Below are positions 28,115 through 37,464 of a DNA stretch of 38,983 nucleotides, piece after piece. The position numbers and the translations under genes were made by a program. Position 1 is the first letter of the stretch. Every line of letters begins with the position of its first letter. Below the pieces are notes generated by a model, which saw only the letters and a list, made by a program, of their open reading frames with translations, was not told where the DNA came from and ran no database searches. The DNA is from a virus: the IMG/VR virus record IMGVR_UViG_3300044647_001317, positions 1 to 38,983 of that record. The stretch is one strand, 5' to 3'.

Positions 28115-30150
28115 GGCGTGCTGCCGCGTGAACGAACGGGAAGCGTGCTGACAGTCCCCTTGAGGATGCGGCCCGTGCGGCTCAAGGCCAGGGCACCGTG
28201 CGGATAGATCAGCCGCGCGCCCGTCGAAGCCCCTGACGCGGTGATCGTGAGTTCGTGGTAGCCCGTGCCTTCGTCGAAGAACCGCGTGATCTCGTCGATC
28301 GTGTAATAGTCCGCCGCCATGGCATCCGCATTCGAGCAGAGCGCAAAGCCTATGGCGCTGATCGGGTTATCGTCGTTCTCCATTGAGGAGTTCGGGCCGG
28401 GGTCGATCTCCGCCAGATAGGATGTCGGCGACAGTTCGGTCCAACTGACGATCTCGGGGCCGAGATGGTTGGTCTGCGAATACAGAACGTTCCCCAGCAC
28501 GCTGGCGACGCGGAGGCCCTGCTCGCGCTGGCCTGCGTAGTTCAAATGCACGTTGCTGTAGGGACGCGCGAGATCGTACCGCTCTGCGTTCTGGTGGGCA
28601 TTGGCGTCGCTGGCGATGTATTTGAGCTGCGCCTCGCGGACCGCCGTCACGCCCTTGTCGAAAGACGATCCGAGGTCGGACGACCCCAGCGGCGTGATGA
28701 AGATCGGCAACGTCGCGTCGTTGAGTTGGGCGGCGTCGCGGAACCACGCGAACAGATCCTCCAGCGCAGCCAGATAGGTGGCCGGCGTCGTGTCGCCGCT
28801 GGTCGCCATAGTCAGGGTGTCTTTCTCTCCTTGATCCCAGAGCAGTGCCGTCGGGGCGGGTTGACCTAACGCGACAGCAGCGTTGACGGCCGACACCAGC
28901 GCGGTTGCCAGTGGCCCTGGACCGCCTGCGGTGGTCCACCAGTAATTGTTTGGATCGGAACCGACGTTAGCCTCAAGCAACGCGCTCTCGCCGCTTGCCG
29001 CTTGCACCCACCAGACGGTATCAGTGATGCTGAGGTCGCTAAAACCCTGCTGAAGACCGGCGAGGCCGCCTTCGGTGATCAGCTTTACGCCGTTGCTCTG
29101 GCCGGCGTTGACGATGGTGATGTCGCGCGTCACCGGAGCAGCGGTTGACGGCGTGGCGGCCGAGCCTACGAGCACAATCGCAAGAAAGTCCGTTTGTGAG
29201 TACCGCTTGACCTGCACCACCTGCCCGGAGGCAAAACCCAAGGTAAGCTGCGTCGAGCTGAAGGTGCGCCACTGGTTCCCCGGCCCGCAGTAGACAGAGA
29301 ACGACCCCGTGCTGGTCGCGGCGATTTCCATCGTGGCGCCGATTGGCATGAACTGCGCATCTATATACGCGCTGGCGACTGTGACGCGGATGGTCTTGAG
29401 ACTGTCGCCGCCGTTCAGGTAATACGGGTCGGTCGTGGCCAGGGTATAAGGGGCGATCTGGTCGCTGAACTCGAACATCGCCGCATTCGAGATCGACTTA
29501 GCCATTGCGTCGTAGTGCGCGTCGTCGGCCACGACGGTTTGCGGATTGCGCGCCGAGTAGAATTCGGAGAACGTCGCCGCCGTCGCACCATATCCGGCAG
29601 TATAGAACAGACGAAGATTGCCGGTCGCTGTGTCGAAGCGCCCAACCTCCACCATCGCGCCGTCGACCCACGACTGTAGCGACAGTTCATTGTTAGACGT
29701 GACGCTCACCTGCCCGCGCTGCGTGCCGCTACGGTACAAGGCCAACTGCTGTTCGGCCCGCGTAATGTCGATGCCTTCCATCCGGTACTGCGTCGAGTTG
29801 TGCCGCCGGATGAAGTACGTGCGCCCGCTCTGGAGCAGGCCCGCCGGGATCTGCGCGCCGCCATTGGTCAAGACCGATCTGACGCCCTCGCCGCTAACGT
29901 CCAAGGTCACGTTGCCGGTGTTCACGGTCGGGCATAGGAACACCAAGATAGAGCCGACTGCGCCTGTGAAGTCGGCGTTTGATGCCGTGTACGCCAAGCC
30001 ATCCCCAGAGGCCGCGCCAGACAATCCATAGAGGCTCCCGGCCACGCCGGCCGGCGTTCCCCAGAACGCCACCCCGTCCGCATCGCTGGTCAATACCTCG
30101 TCTAGTTGACCACCGTTCGGGACAGTGTTGTAAGTTTGCGCGCGTATCAT
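28111..30150 (-). CDS. Tail protein with SGNH/SASA-type carbohydrate esterase domain
   Basis: A 679-residue protein. The N-terminal half looks like a fibre/adaptor with Gly/Asn/Thr-rich beta segments. From about residue 343 it has SASA-type esterase blocks: NAGQSNG (about 348-354, nucleophile Ser in GQSN), WDQGEKD (about 438-444), and NVHLNYAG (about 533-540, with the His). The Asp usually three residues before this His is a Ser, so the triad looks altered. Such domains remove O-acetyl groups from capsule or O-antigen. It overlaps the previous gene by 3 bases. Likely part of the receptor-degrading tail. Confidence 0.78.
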   Translation of the reverse strand: MIRAQTYNTVPNGGQLDEVLTSDADGVAFWGTPAGVAGSLYGLSGAASGDGLAYTASNADFTGAVGSILVFLCPTVNTGNVTLDVSGEGVRSVLTNGGAQIPAGLLQSGRTYFIRRHNSTQYRMEGIDITRAEQQLALYRSGTQRGQVSVTSNNELSLQSWVDGAMVEVGRFDTATGNLRLFYTAGYGATAATFSEFYSARNPQTVVADDAHYDAMAKSISNAAMFEFSDQIAPYTLATTDPYYLNGGDSLKTIRVTVASAYIDAQFMPIGATMEIAATSTGSFSVYCGPGNQWRTFSSTQLTLGFASGQVVQVKRYSQTDFLAIVLVGSAATPSTAAPVTRDITIVNAGQSNGVKLITEGGLAGLQQGFSDLSITDTVWWVQAASGESALLEANVGSDPNNYWWTTAGGPGPLATALVSAVNAAVALGQPAPTALLWDQGEKDTLTMATSGDTTPATYLAALEDLFAWFRDAAQLNDATLPIFITPLGSSDLGSSFDKGVTAVREAQLKYIASDANAHQNAERYDLARPYSNVHLNYAGQREQGLRVASVLGNVLYSQTNHLGPEIVSWTELSPTSYLAEIDPGPNSSMENDDNPISAIGFALCSNADAMAADYYTIDEITRFFDEGTGYHELTITASGASTGARLIYPHGALALSRTGRILKGTVSTLPVRSRGSTP

Positions 30151-30974
30151 CAGACCTGCGCCCCCACCGCCGTTGCCCATGCCTGAACTGCATTGTACCG
30201 CGCGAGCTGCTGCGCCTGACTGAGCGCGGCGCCCGTGGCCGCGTAGCCAATCGAGGCCGCACGGAAGCCCGCCGCCGTTCCGGCGTTGTTATAGGCGCCG
30301 AGAAAGATGCTATTCGCCGGCAACGAGGCCCCGACCGCAGCCGGGTCAACCGCGCGTGTCATGCTGACGCCGTTCTTGGAACCGTAGACATCGGTCACTG
30401 CGGCGCCGTTACGACCGCCTTGTGTGAGGCCGAGGCTACTCGCTGACGGCAGCGTAAATGTTGCCGCCGCGCTTCCCGCTTGAATAAACGCACTTCCCGC
30501 AGATCGAGGGCGCACGGTGATGGCGCGATTCGCGCTATTGAGTACGCCGGCCGCGTAGGTGTTCGCGCTCAACTCCGCGCGCTCGTAAACCTCCAGATGG
30601 ATCGAGGTGGCCGTCATCGCCGCAGCATGGGTGGACGGCACAAACCCCGTGTTGATGTACTGGGTTGAGCCGTTGAGGGCATAGTCGCGATCCGCCGTGA
30701 AGGTCGGAGCCGCTACCACCGTCGCAAGGCGAAGTTGCTTTAGCGACGTGAGAGCCTGCGCTTCGCTCTCCGCCCACAGGCCCCAATAGTCATCCGTCAG
30801 AGCCCACGCGCCGGAAGCCTTTTCGGTTCGGATAAAGGTGTTCAGGATCGCAACTCGCGCGTCGCTCACAGTGCCGCCATTGGCGACAACTGCCGCCGCA
30901 TAGGCAGCCGTCTCGCCTTCAACGCTCATTGAGACGGCGGCGACCGGAGCGCCATAGGTGCGGCGAAGAAGCAT
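30150..30974 (-). CDS. Tail-region protein of unknown function (274 aa)
   Basis: A 274-residue protein, beta-rich, starting MLLRRTYGAPVAAVSMSVEG. The core (ADRDYALNGSTQYINTGFVP, SIHLEVYERAELSANTYAAG) resembles LamG-like beta sandwich modules of phage tail proteins. The end has an SQAQQLARYNAVQAWATAVG helix common in such phage proteins. The start overlaps the upstream stop by three bases; the ATG at 30974 fits. Virion assignment is inferred from context. Confidence 0.72.
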   Translation of the reverse strand: MLLRRTYGAPVAAVSMSVEGETAAYAAAVVANGGTVSDARVAILNTFIRTEKASGAWALTDDYWGLWAESEAQALTSLKQLRLATVVAAPTFTADRDYALNGSTQYINTGFVPSTHAAAMTATSIHLEVYERAELSANTYAAGVLNSANRAITVRPRSAGSAFIQAGSAAATFTLPSASSLGLTQGGRNGAAVTDVYGSKNGVSMTRAVDPAAVGASLPANSIFLGAYNNAGTAAGFRAASIGYAATGAALSQAQQLARYNAVQAWATAVGAQV

Positions 30975-31297
30975 CAAGCGAAGCGGCCCACGCCGATAAT
31001 GGAGACGTTCGCGCCCGTGGTGGCCTTCCACTGCCCGTTCGCGCTTTTGATACCACCTAAGGGAACAAAGAACGGCACGAGATTGGAAACGCTCCCCGCC
31101 CCTCCAGCGAAGACACTGATCGACGTGGTCCCGTCAAGAATGGCGACGGCACCCGGCGACGTGGTGGCCGGGACGATCAGCACGCCTTCAAGAACATCGC
31201 CGGCAACCGTCGAGCCCGATGTCCCTAGACCGGCGGCAGTCTGGCTTGCCGCGACTGCTTTGTATTGATTGCCCACAAGTTCAACAGGCGTTGCCAT
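30974..31297 (-). CDS. Tail-region beta-rich protein (107 aa)
   Basis: A 107-residue protein, MATPVELVGNQYKAVAASQT at the start, full of small beta-type residues (VLEGVLIVPATTSPGAVAIL). Resembles small virion surface proteins and tail-associated subunits of similar phages. Next to the fibre genes, in an ATG/TGA overlap arrangement. Function unknown. Confidence 0.7.
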   Translation of the reverse strand: MATPVELVGNQYKAVAASQTAAGLGTSGSTVAGDVLEGVLIVPATTSPGAVAILDGTTSISVFAGGAGSVSNLVPFFVPLGGIKSANGQWKATTGANVSIIGVGRFA

Positions 31298-31306
31298 TGT
31301 TATCTC

Positions 31307-31654
31307 CTATGTTCCGTATCCGGCAGTGATTTGAATGTTGGCCGTGCCGGATTCACAGACAGCCGCGATCCACACAGCATCCGGCGCGACGTTGGGAGGC
31401 GTAAGAAGCACTTGGGTTCCGGCCATAATCTCCAGGCAATCCGTCGTCGCCTCTACATCGTCCTGCCCCATGCGGATAAAAACAGATACGAGGCTGTCGC
31501 CTGTGATAAGCACCCGGAGACGCTCGGGAGACGCGACCGCCTGCGTTCCGGGTATTAAGGCGCGAGCCGTCGTGGGAGTGACTGACAGCCGCTTTCCAAG
31601 CCCGCCGTTTAAAGGCTGGAAGGCCGTTACGTTGATAAAGGTTGCTTCGCTCAT
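31307..31654 (-). CDS. Tail-region beta-rich protein (115 aa)
   Basis: A 115-residue protein beginning MSEATFINVTAFQPLNGGLG, with strands RLRVLITGDSLVSVFIRMGQ and ending ANIQITAGYGT. The ATG at 31654 overlaps the preceding stop (ATGA). A GTG at 31666 would give four more residues. It resembles small tail-tip-type proteins; not recognised further. Confidence 0.68.
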   Translation of the reverse strand: MSEATFINVTAFQPLNGGLGKRLSVTPTTARALIPGTQAVASPERLRVLITGDSLVSVFIRMGQDDVEATTDCLEIMAGTQVLLTPPNVAPDAVWIAAVCESGTANIQITAGYGT

Positions 31655-32805
31655 CGACGCGACCACTCAAAGCCGACTGTGGAGACGGCGTAGGTATCGA
31701 GCGTAGCGGTTGCCCGCGCGGCAATCGTGCCGGTGGCGGAGGTGCGGATGCGTAGCTCTTTCTGTTCAGTCGCGGCCGCGCCTGAGTGGCTGTTCAGGTT
31801 GGCAAGCGGCGCAGCCGTGGCGCTCGGAGCCGCGTCGGTCTCGTCGGGGCAGCACACCAGCGCGAGGATGTTATCGGCGGCGTCCACCAGCGAGACGCGG
31901 ATCGTTGCCAGCGTCGAGAAGGCAAGCGGCACCTTCACCGCGTCTGTACGGCGCGACGTGGTGACGGTCGTGTTGATGTCGAGCGTCGGCGCGGTCCACA
32001 TGAGGTTAAGGCCGCCGCCTTCCGTCTCGTAGGTCTTGAACGCAACAATCGCGCCCGATGCCCGCTTGAACCAGCCAATCAGCCGCTTGTAGTTGTAGTT
32101 AGTCGGCATGGTTGGAGCGGTCGCAGACGTGGAAAACAGCACGTCCGTCACGTCGGTATCAGAGCGGTTTATCAGCCAGATGTAGTAATCGGTGTCCGAC
32201 GCGGAGCCGGTATCGAGTCCGCCCTGATTTGTGCCGACCGCCCAATTGGCATCAAGCCGCTTGGTCAGCGCGGCGGCCAGCACCATCATTCGGGCGCTGG
32301 TCGAGTCCATCGCACCGCCGACCGCAATATCTATGTCGTTGGTCGCGTCGGTGCCGTTGTTGGCGTAGGTCAAGCCCTGGATGGCAAGGCGCGGGACGAT
32401 GGGCGATGCCCAATAGGGGTCCGTGCCGTTGCTCGCCAAGTAATAGCCCGTCGTGCCGATGGGAAGGCGCGAGTATCCGGAGGCGTCGCGCGTGAGCAGA
32501 TCGCCGCGCGTGGTCAGCGTGTCCGCCGCGCCAAGGCCGCTCTGCGGGTCCACCGTCCACAGCGTGTTATCGCTGGCGTCCTTAAGGATCACCTTGTAGT
32601 CGCCGGTCCCAAGGTAGATCACGCCGAAGAGGCCGTTGGCATCTGCGACAACGGGGTTGGCGTTCGGCGTGGTTAGCCCCGCGTCCGAATAGGTGTCCTT
32701 CGGCGTCGTGGTGCCCGTCTCGTAGAAGTAGAGTTTTGCCGCCGGATACGACGTGCCGTTGCCGCTCATCGGGCTGTAGCGCGGGGGTGTGAAAAGAGCG
32801 GACAT
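31651..32805 (-). CDS. Tail fibre/spike-type protein with head-binding-like N-terminus
   Basis: A 384-residue protein. Its start (FTPPRYSPMSGNGTSYPAAK, then LYFYETGTTTPKDTYSDAGL) and the following VVADANGLFGVIYLGTGDYK match the adaptor domain shared by many phage tail fibres and spikes that attaches them to the tail. The rest is beta-rich and lacks a recognisable enzymatic motif. A GGGAG ribosome site precedes the ATG. As no P22 gp9-like endorhamnosidase is present, this and the esterase-like protein are the best receptor-binding candidates. Confidence 0.82.
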   Translation of the reverse strand: MSALFTPPRYSPMSGNGTSYPAAKLYFYETGTTTPKDTYSDAGLTTPNANPVVADANGLFGVIYLGTGDYKVILKDASDNTLWTVDPQSGLGAADTLTTRGDLLTRDASGYSRLPIGTTGYYLASNGTDPYWASPIVPRLAIQGLTYANNGTDATNDIDIAVGGAMDSTSARMMVLAAALTKRLDANWAVGTNQGGLDTGSASDTDYYIWLINRSDTDVTDVLFSTSATAPTMPTNYNYKRLIGWFKRASGAIVAFKTYETEGGGLNLMWTAPTLDINTTVTTSRRTDAVKVPLAFSTLATIRVSLVDAADNILALVCCPDETDAAPSATAAPLANLNSHSGAAATEQKELRIRTSATGTIAARATATLDTYAVSTVGFEWSRR

Positions 32806-32821
32806 CTGTTAGGCTCCCGCC

Positions 32822-33112
32822 ATGCGAATTGGTTGGATGGAGCTTTCACAGCTCGCGGTATCGGTCGCCGCTGCCTTCGCCTTCGACCAGTACCAAGCCG
32901 CGTATGATCCGCTGCCCACATGGCAGTCATGGATGCTTTGCGTGCTGTTCTTCGGCGTCGGGGCCGCGTGGGTGTGGACGCGCGTCATTGTCTGGCTCGC
33001 TGACTCAGCGCGTTTCCGCCGTCGCGGCCGGGCAATTCCTGCAACGCCTGCTGCGCCGCCGTTGAGCCGTACAGGGCGTTTAAGTTCGTGTTTCCGGCGA
33101 GTTGGTTGGTGA
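32822..33112 (+). CDS. Possible two-span membrane protein opposing the late genes (96 aa)
   Basis: A 96-residue frame that is the only one covering the 179-bp gap between the ejection-protein stop (32985) and the fibre start (32805). Two hydrophobic helices are predicted (LSQLAVSVAAAFAFDQ and SWMLCVLFFGVGAAWVWTRV). The ORF then runs antisense into the ejection gene; the overlapping tail is Arg/Pro-rich like a shadow. No clear ribosome site precedes the ATG. It could be real, a truncated remnant, or chance. Confidence 0.35.
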   Translation: MRIGWMELSQLAVSVAAAFAFDQYQAAYDPLPTWQSWMLCVLFFGVGAAWVWTRVIVWLADSARFRRRGRAIPATPAAPPLSRTGRLSSCFRRVGW

Positions 33113-34775
33113 GATAAGCGCGACCGGCCGGCGAATTATAGAGCCTGGAGATAAGCCACGGCGACGCCGCTCCCACCGCAGCCGCAGGCAAGCCGACACC
33201 CGACGCAGCGCCCATTGTAAACAGGCCGCCGCCGGTAAGAATGTTCTGCCACGCCAACCGCTCGGGAGTGCCGGAATTGGGCACCTTGTCGGCAATGTAG
33301 TCGCCAATGCGCGCAAGCTGGTTCAGGTCGCCCCGCCCGCGCGTGTAGCCCGTGCGATCTGAGCCCTTGACGGCGGTGGACAGCGCATTGAAAGGCACGT
33401 CACCCGCTGACCGTCCGGTCTGCGTGCCGCCCTGCATGGCGCGGTCAATCGTCATCAGGTTCGCGTAGTTGCGGCGGGCTTCCTGCCATTCAGCCCGCAA
33501 TGCGCCCGACGTGCTGCGCTCCATGACATCATCAAGGGATTCGACCAGCCCGCCCAGCGCCCGGCGAAGCGGAAGATTGTTCGTCTCCCGTATGCGCGTG
33601 GTGATGTCGCTGCGCATGGTCCGGTACACGTCGCCCGCGATCTGCGGGGCCGCGCCCGGTGTGTTCGCCGCCTGGATGAGCGGCTGCAGGTCGTCAAGGT
33701 AGGACTGGAAAACCGGGGCCACGTCCGTTTCGAGCCGGCGGCCATAATTCGCCGCGACGCGCTGCACGTCCTGCCCGAAACGCTGATCCACATTGACCGT
33801 CGTGCGGGCGGACAGGTCATCAAAAACCTGCCCAAGTCCCGTGAACACGCGCTGCATCGTATCGGGCGAAGCGTCATCGGCCACGGCGCCCGCACGTTGC
33901 ATGACGGCGCGATTGAACTGGCCGCGCTGCGTCTCAAATGCGCCCTGCATGGGCGTATTGGACAGCGGCATGCGCGCCATTGTTTCTTCAGCGCCGCGAA
34001 GGCTGCGGCTGCCGGTCATCTGAGCGGGCGTAAGCTGGATGCCTTCTTGCTGCGCCGCCGCAACTAGGCGCTGTTCCTGCGGCGTAAGCCGGTTGGTCAC
34101 AGGCGAGATAGCGCCACGCACACCAGCCGCCGCCAGAGGCACCGCCAGCGAGGCCCCAAGGCCGTACAGTGGGTTATCGGTTGCCCCGGTGACGCCACCG
34201 CCCACGCCGCCCGCAACCGTCTGTACGACGGGCTGAGAGGCCAGCACGTTGGCAACGCCCTGCGTCGCGGTTCCCGCCTGTGCGCCTCGCGCGACCATGC
34301 CAGCCGGCAAGGCGACTGCCAGCGCATTGCCGACGCCCCCGCCTGCACCGTATGCCGTGCGCTCACCCTGCGTCACAGGCTCGATGCGCGAGGTGCGCGA
34401 ATCCGTTAGAGGCGCGGTTGAGCCCTGAGACACGGCATCCGACACGCGGCCCGGCAAGGTGGCGACATAGTCGATCCCGCGCTTGATGGACTTGGAACCG
34501 CCAAGGGGATCGTTCACAGGCACGCCGGCCTGTCGCAGTCCCCAGGCTACGGCATCCACCGGAGCGCCGATAATCGTAGGCAGGAAGGCGTCGTTGACGC
34601 CCTGCGCTGCCAAGCCAACCTTGCGCGCGACCATCTGCCCGCCGCTGTAGCCCTGCGGTTCGTAGTCCTGCACGCCGCCCTGACTGCCCGACGTGTAACG
34701 GTCGAACAGATCACCACCAGCCGCAGGCGCGGCAGGGCTTGCCGGGACGCCGTAACGGTCGAACAGGTCGGCCAC
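32985..34775 (-). CDS. Ejection protein (P22 gp16 position)
   Basis: A 596-residue protein, close to P22 gp16 (609), in the same position after two other ejection-type genes. The start MADLFDRYGVPASPAAPAAG repeats LFDRY at residue 23, followed by Gly/Ala-rich hydrophobic segments and long amphipathic helices (about 225-460). A glycine/alanine-rich hydrophobic patch lies near the end. Ejection proteins leave the head with the DNA and cross the periplasm. Assigned by size, helical composition and order. Confidence 0.7.
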   Translation of the reverse strand: MADLFDRYGVPASPAAPAAGGDLFDRYTSGSQGGVQDYEPQGYSGGQMVARKVGLAAQGVNDAFLPTIIGAPVDAVAWGLRQAGVPVNDPLGGSKSIKRGIDYVATLPGRVSDAVSQGSTAPLTDSRTSRIEPVTQGERTAYGAGGGVGNALAVALPAGMVARGAQAGTATQGVANVLASQPVVQTVAGGVGGGVTGATDNPLYGLGASLAVPLAAAGVRGAISPVTNRLTPQEQRLVAAAQQEGIQLTPAQMTGSRSLRGAEETMARMPLSNTPMQGAFETQRGQFNRAVMQRAGAVADDASPDTMQRVFTGLGQVFDDLSARTTVNVDQRFGQDVQRVAANYGRRLETDVAPVFQSYLDDLQPLIQAANTPGAAPQIAGDVYRTMRSDITTRIRETNNLPLRRALGGLVESLDDVMERSTSGALRAEWQEARRNYANLMTIDRAMQGGTQTGRSAGDVPFNALSTAVKGSDRTGYTRGRGDLNQLARIGDYIADKVPNSGTPERLAWQNILTGGGLFTMGAASGVGLPAAAVGAASPWLISRLYNSPAGRAYLTNQLAGNTNLNALYGSTAAQQALQELPGRDGGNALSQRARQ

Positions 34776-36805
34776 TACTGCATCCCCGTCGGCTTCAGGC
34801 CAAGGCGGTTCACAACCTCATCAGTGGTGATGCCGCGTTTCTTGGCTGTGTCCTCGATCTCCGGCCAGCTAATCGGGCTGTTGTCTGGCCCCAAATAGGT
34901 GCCGGGCTTCGCGCCTTGCGGGGGCTGCGCGCCCTGCGGCGGCGTGATGCCAAGCTGCCGCTCGGTCGATGACACGCCGTTATTCAGAATGTTCAGCACC
35001 TTGTCGACGGACGACGTAACGTCGTTCTCCGAAGTCATGATTGACTTCCACGTCGACGGGTCCGGGATCGTGCGGCGGATGATGTCGAGATCGGGACCAT
35101 TCAGCACGCCCAACTGAAACAAGGCGTCGCCCTTCGCCAGCAAGGCAAAATTGTTGTACGAGGCGTTCAGCGGCGTGTTGGCGCCCGCCAGAGAGCGAGC
35201 GCGCTCCGCTGGAGTCGCCTTTGCCCATTCCGTCTTGAAGTCGTTCGCCGCTGCCGTGATCTTGTCGGCTTCAACGCGAGCCGACCGCAGCTTCGCCATT
35301 TCGGTTGCAGACGGCTGGCCGGTTGGCTTGACGCCCGTCAACGGGATGGAGCCGGGATTTGCAGGAACAGTAACGGCGGGAGCCGCAGGCGCGGGAACGC
35401 CAGCCGGGGCGCCAGCGGACGGCATCGGAGCGGGTGCCGCCATGCCGGGCGACGGTCCGGTGATAGGCTGAGGCGGTTGCCCCGGCCTTCCCCCGAAAAT
35501 GCCGGACGGCGTCATGAATATGATTTGCTTCGTTTCGGGGTCGGCAACGGTCTTACCCGCCGCCAGTTCCGCCGCCTGCTGCGGCGTCAGAGTGCCGTTG
35601 GCGATCAGCATGTTAAGCGCCTGAGCCTCAGTGCCAGTGCCGGTAAACGGGCCGGCGCCCGGCTCCTTCGGCTTCGGGATGGGGATCAACCCAACCGGGT
35701 TTCTGTTGCTGTCGTAGACAACAAAGTTGCCTTCCTGGACTTTGAACAGCCCGGTCTTCCTGTCCCGGCCAAGGCTGGTGCCCGGCGGGAGGTTGGGCGT
35801 AATCATCCGCATGACTTCGCGCGGAACAGATCCACCGTCAGAGGTCGGAATGGGAGTGCCGGACGCATCGGCGGGGGGAGCGGTGTCGCCTTGGGCGATG
35901 CCGGGAGGCGCGGCGCCGCCCGTGATCGCCTGCGCGTATCGCTCGGGCGGAAGCACCTTGTTGGCGCCATGCTCGGCACCGTGAACGCCACGCGCGAACT
36001 TGGCCGCCGTCATGGGGTCGTTCAGGTCGAGCGGCTGGTTGGGATCAAGGCCGCCGATGCTGGCGACGTTGCGAGCCCACTGCCCCGGATCGTTTGCGCC
36101 GTCACCAACGGGAGCCCAACGCGCTCCGATCTGCATCAGCGTCATGGGCTGGCCGTTGTTGAACTTGGCCGGGTACGCCTTGACGTTGTTGACCGCCAAG
36201 CGGATGCCGTCGTCTAGCGAGGCGGGCTGCTGAAAGCCGCTGTTGGGGCCACCGCCGACCGGGCGAACGTTGCCGATGTTGTACGGGTTGACGCCACCAC
36301 CACCACCAGCCGAAGGCGGGGCCGCACCACCACCGCCCGAAGGCACGAGGTCAAAGCCTTCCTGCTTGTCCTTCCAATAGTTCTCAAACGTGCGGGTCTG
36401 GTTGAGTATCTGCCTCAGCCGACCGTCTACCGCGCGGTCGTACTGCGGCGGCATGTCAATCTGGTAGCCGAGACGTTGGCCCTCTGCCAACGCAGCCTGA
36501 TACGCAGCCGGGCGTTCGGCTTCCGGCAGGCTCAGCACGCCCATAGCGGCCTTGGCCGTCCACTCCGACGCTTCCTTGACCTTGGCGCGGCGGCCCGCGT
36601 CCATCTTCTCCAGCATCCCGGAAATGCCCATAGCGACGTTCGGGCGCTTTCTGGCGATGTTCTCGATAGCGGCTTGGTCGCCTTTCATCGCAGCCGGAAC
36701 TAGCTCGTTTACTTCCTTATCTATGCCGCGTTCTTCTTCCTGAACGCGAAGCTGTGAGCCGAGCGCAAACGAGCGAGCGAGGTCCGGGTAAAGAACGCCG
36801 CTCAC
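34775..36805 (-). CDS. Ejection/internal virion protein with lysozyme-like module
   Basis: A 676-residue protein in the P22 gp20 position. Residues about 172-290 contain NPYNIGNVRP, then GFQQPASLDDGIRLAVNNVK, MTLMQIGARWAPVGDGANDP and FARGVHGAEHG, which match a module I know from phage internal/structural proteins (N-x-G-N-x-R ... R-W-A-P ... E-x-G) thought to act on peptidoglycan. Flanks are helical; the middle is Pro/Gly/Ala-rich. It overlaps the gp7-like gene by four bases and the gp16-like gene by one. Confidence 0.72.
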   Translation of the reverse strand: MSGVLYPDLARSFALGSQLRVQEEERGIDKEVNELVPAAMKGDQAAIENIARKRPNVAMGISGMLEKMDAGRRAKVKEASEWTAKAAMGVLSLPEAERPAAYQAALAEGQRLGYQIDMPPQYDRAVDGRLRQILNQTRTFENYWKDKQEGFDLVPSGGGGAAPPSAGGGGGVNPYNIGNVRPVGGGPNSGFQQPASLDDGIRLAVNNVKAYPAKFNNGQPMTLMQIGARWAPVGDGANDPGQWARNVASIGGLDPNQPLDLNDPMTAAKFARGVHGAEHGANKVLPPERYAQAITGGAAPPGIAQGDTAPPADASGTPIPTSDGGSVPREVMRMITPNLPPGTSLGRDRKTGLFKVQEGNFVVYDSNRNPVGLIPIPKPKEPGAGPFTGTGTEAQALNMLIANGTLTPQQAAELAAGKTVADPETKQIIFMTPSGIFGGRPGQPPQPITGPSPGMAAPAPMPSAGAPAGVPAPAAPAVTVPANPGSIPLTGVKPTGQPSATEMAKLRSARVEADKITAAANDFKTEWAKATPAERARSLAGANTPLNASYNNFALLAKGDALFQLGVLNGPDLDIIRRTIPDPSTWKSIMTSENDVTSSVDKVLNILNNGVSSTERQLGITPPQGAQPPQGAKPGTYLGPDNSPISWPEIEDTAKKRGITTDEVVNRLGLKPTGMQ

Positions 36806-37464
36806 TTAAACCACCCCTTGTAGCCGATCACGCCGGCCGCGTTCTCGACGCCCTTGCTGATCCCGCTTGCAAGCGCGTTGGCGCCTGCCGAATAAGCGGA
36901 GCCGCGCGCCACGCCACCCCGGAAGATGTTGTCCGCCGCGTTGCCGGTCAGGTTCGCCGCCGTGTTGTTACCACTGGACGCCGCTTGCCCGCCAAGTCCG
37001 GAAACCGCGAGCAGGTTGTCCATGTAGTTCCCGTATTCCTCGGAGGCGATGCCCTGCCCGAAGGCGGTGATTGCCTTCTGTTGCGCGCCCGAGCGGAGAA
37101 GGCCACGCGAGGCTGCCGAGCGGTCCAGCGCCTTCGAGCCCTCATCCATGCGGAACTGGTAGCCGGGCGAAGTCTCGAAATCGGCAAGCGCCTGCTGTTG
37201 CGTTTCCTTCGCGCCTGCAGGGTCAAGCCCATAGGTGTTATAATTTCCGCCATCCGTTTTGAGCGTGCCCAAGCCAAGAAGGTTCGTCACCTTGCCGATG
37301 GCACCGCCGCCCGCCGCAACCCAGGGAGACAGAGCCGCACGGGCTCGCGTCGCCTCTTCCTGCTGCATCTGTGCGGCACGGTTGGCCGCGCTCGCAGCCA
37401 TGTTGCCGCCAGCCTGCGCGCCTTGCTGAGCAATAACACCCGATAGAGCGGAGAAAATCGCCAT
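36802..37464 (-). CDS. DNA transfer/ejection protein (P22 gp7 position)
   Basis: A 220-residue protein, near the 229 residues of P22 gp7. Ala/Gly/Gln-rich with the stretch DFETSPGYQFRMDEGSKALD and SRGLLRSGAQQKAITAFGQG, a motif I recognise from gp7-like DNA transfer proteins of other podoviruses. These are ejected first and help form a channel. The ATG directly follows the GNAT stop. Confidence 0.82.
   Translation of the reverse strand: MAIFSALSGVIAQQGAQAGGNMAASAANRAAQMQQEEATRARAALSPWVAAGGGAIGKVTNLLGLGTLKTDGGNYNTYGLDPAGAKETQQQALADFETSPGYQFRMDEGSKALDRSAASRGLLRSGAQQKAITAFGQGIASEEYGNYMDNLLAVSGLGGQAASSGNNTAANLTGNAADNIFRGGVARGSAYSAGANALASGISKGVENAAGVIGYKGWFK

Noticed and set aside
31786-32676. Rightward frame of 296 codons
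   Set aside because: Antisense to the tail fibre gene, rich in Arg/Gly/Val, no motif.
35477-36217. Rightward frame of 246 codons
   Set aside because: Antisense to the 676-residue ejection-type protein; shadow composition.
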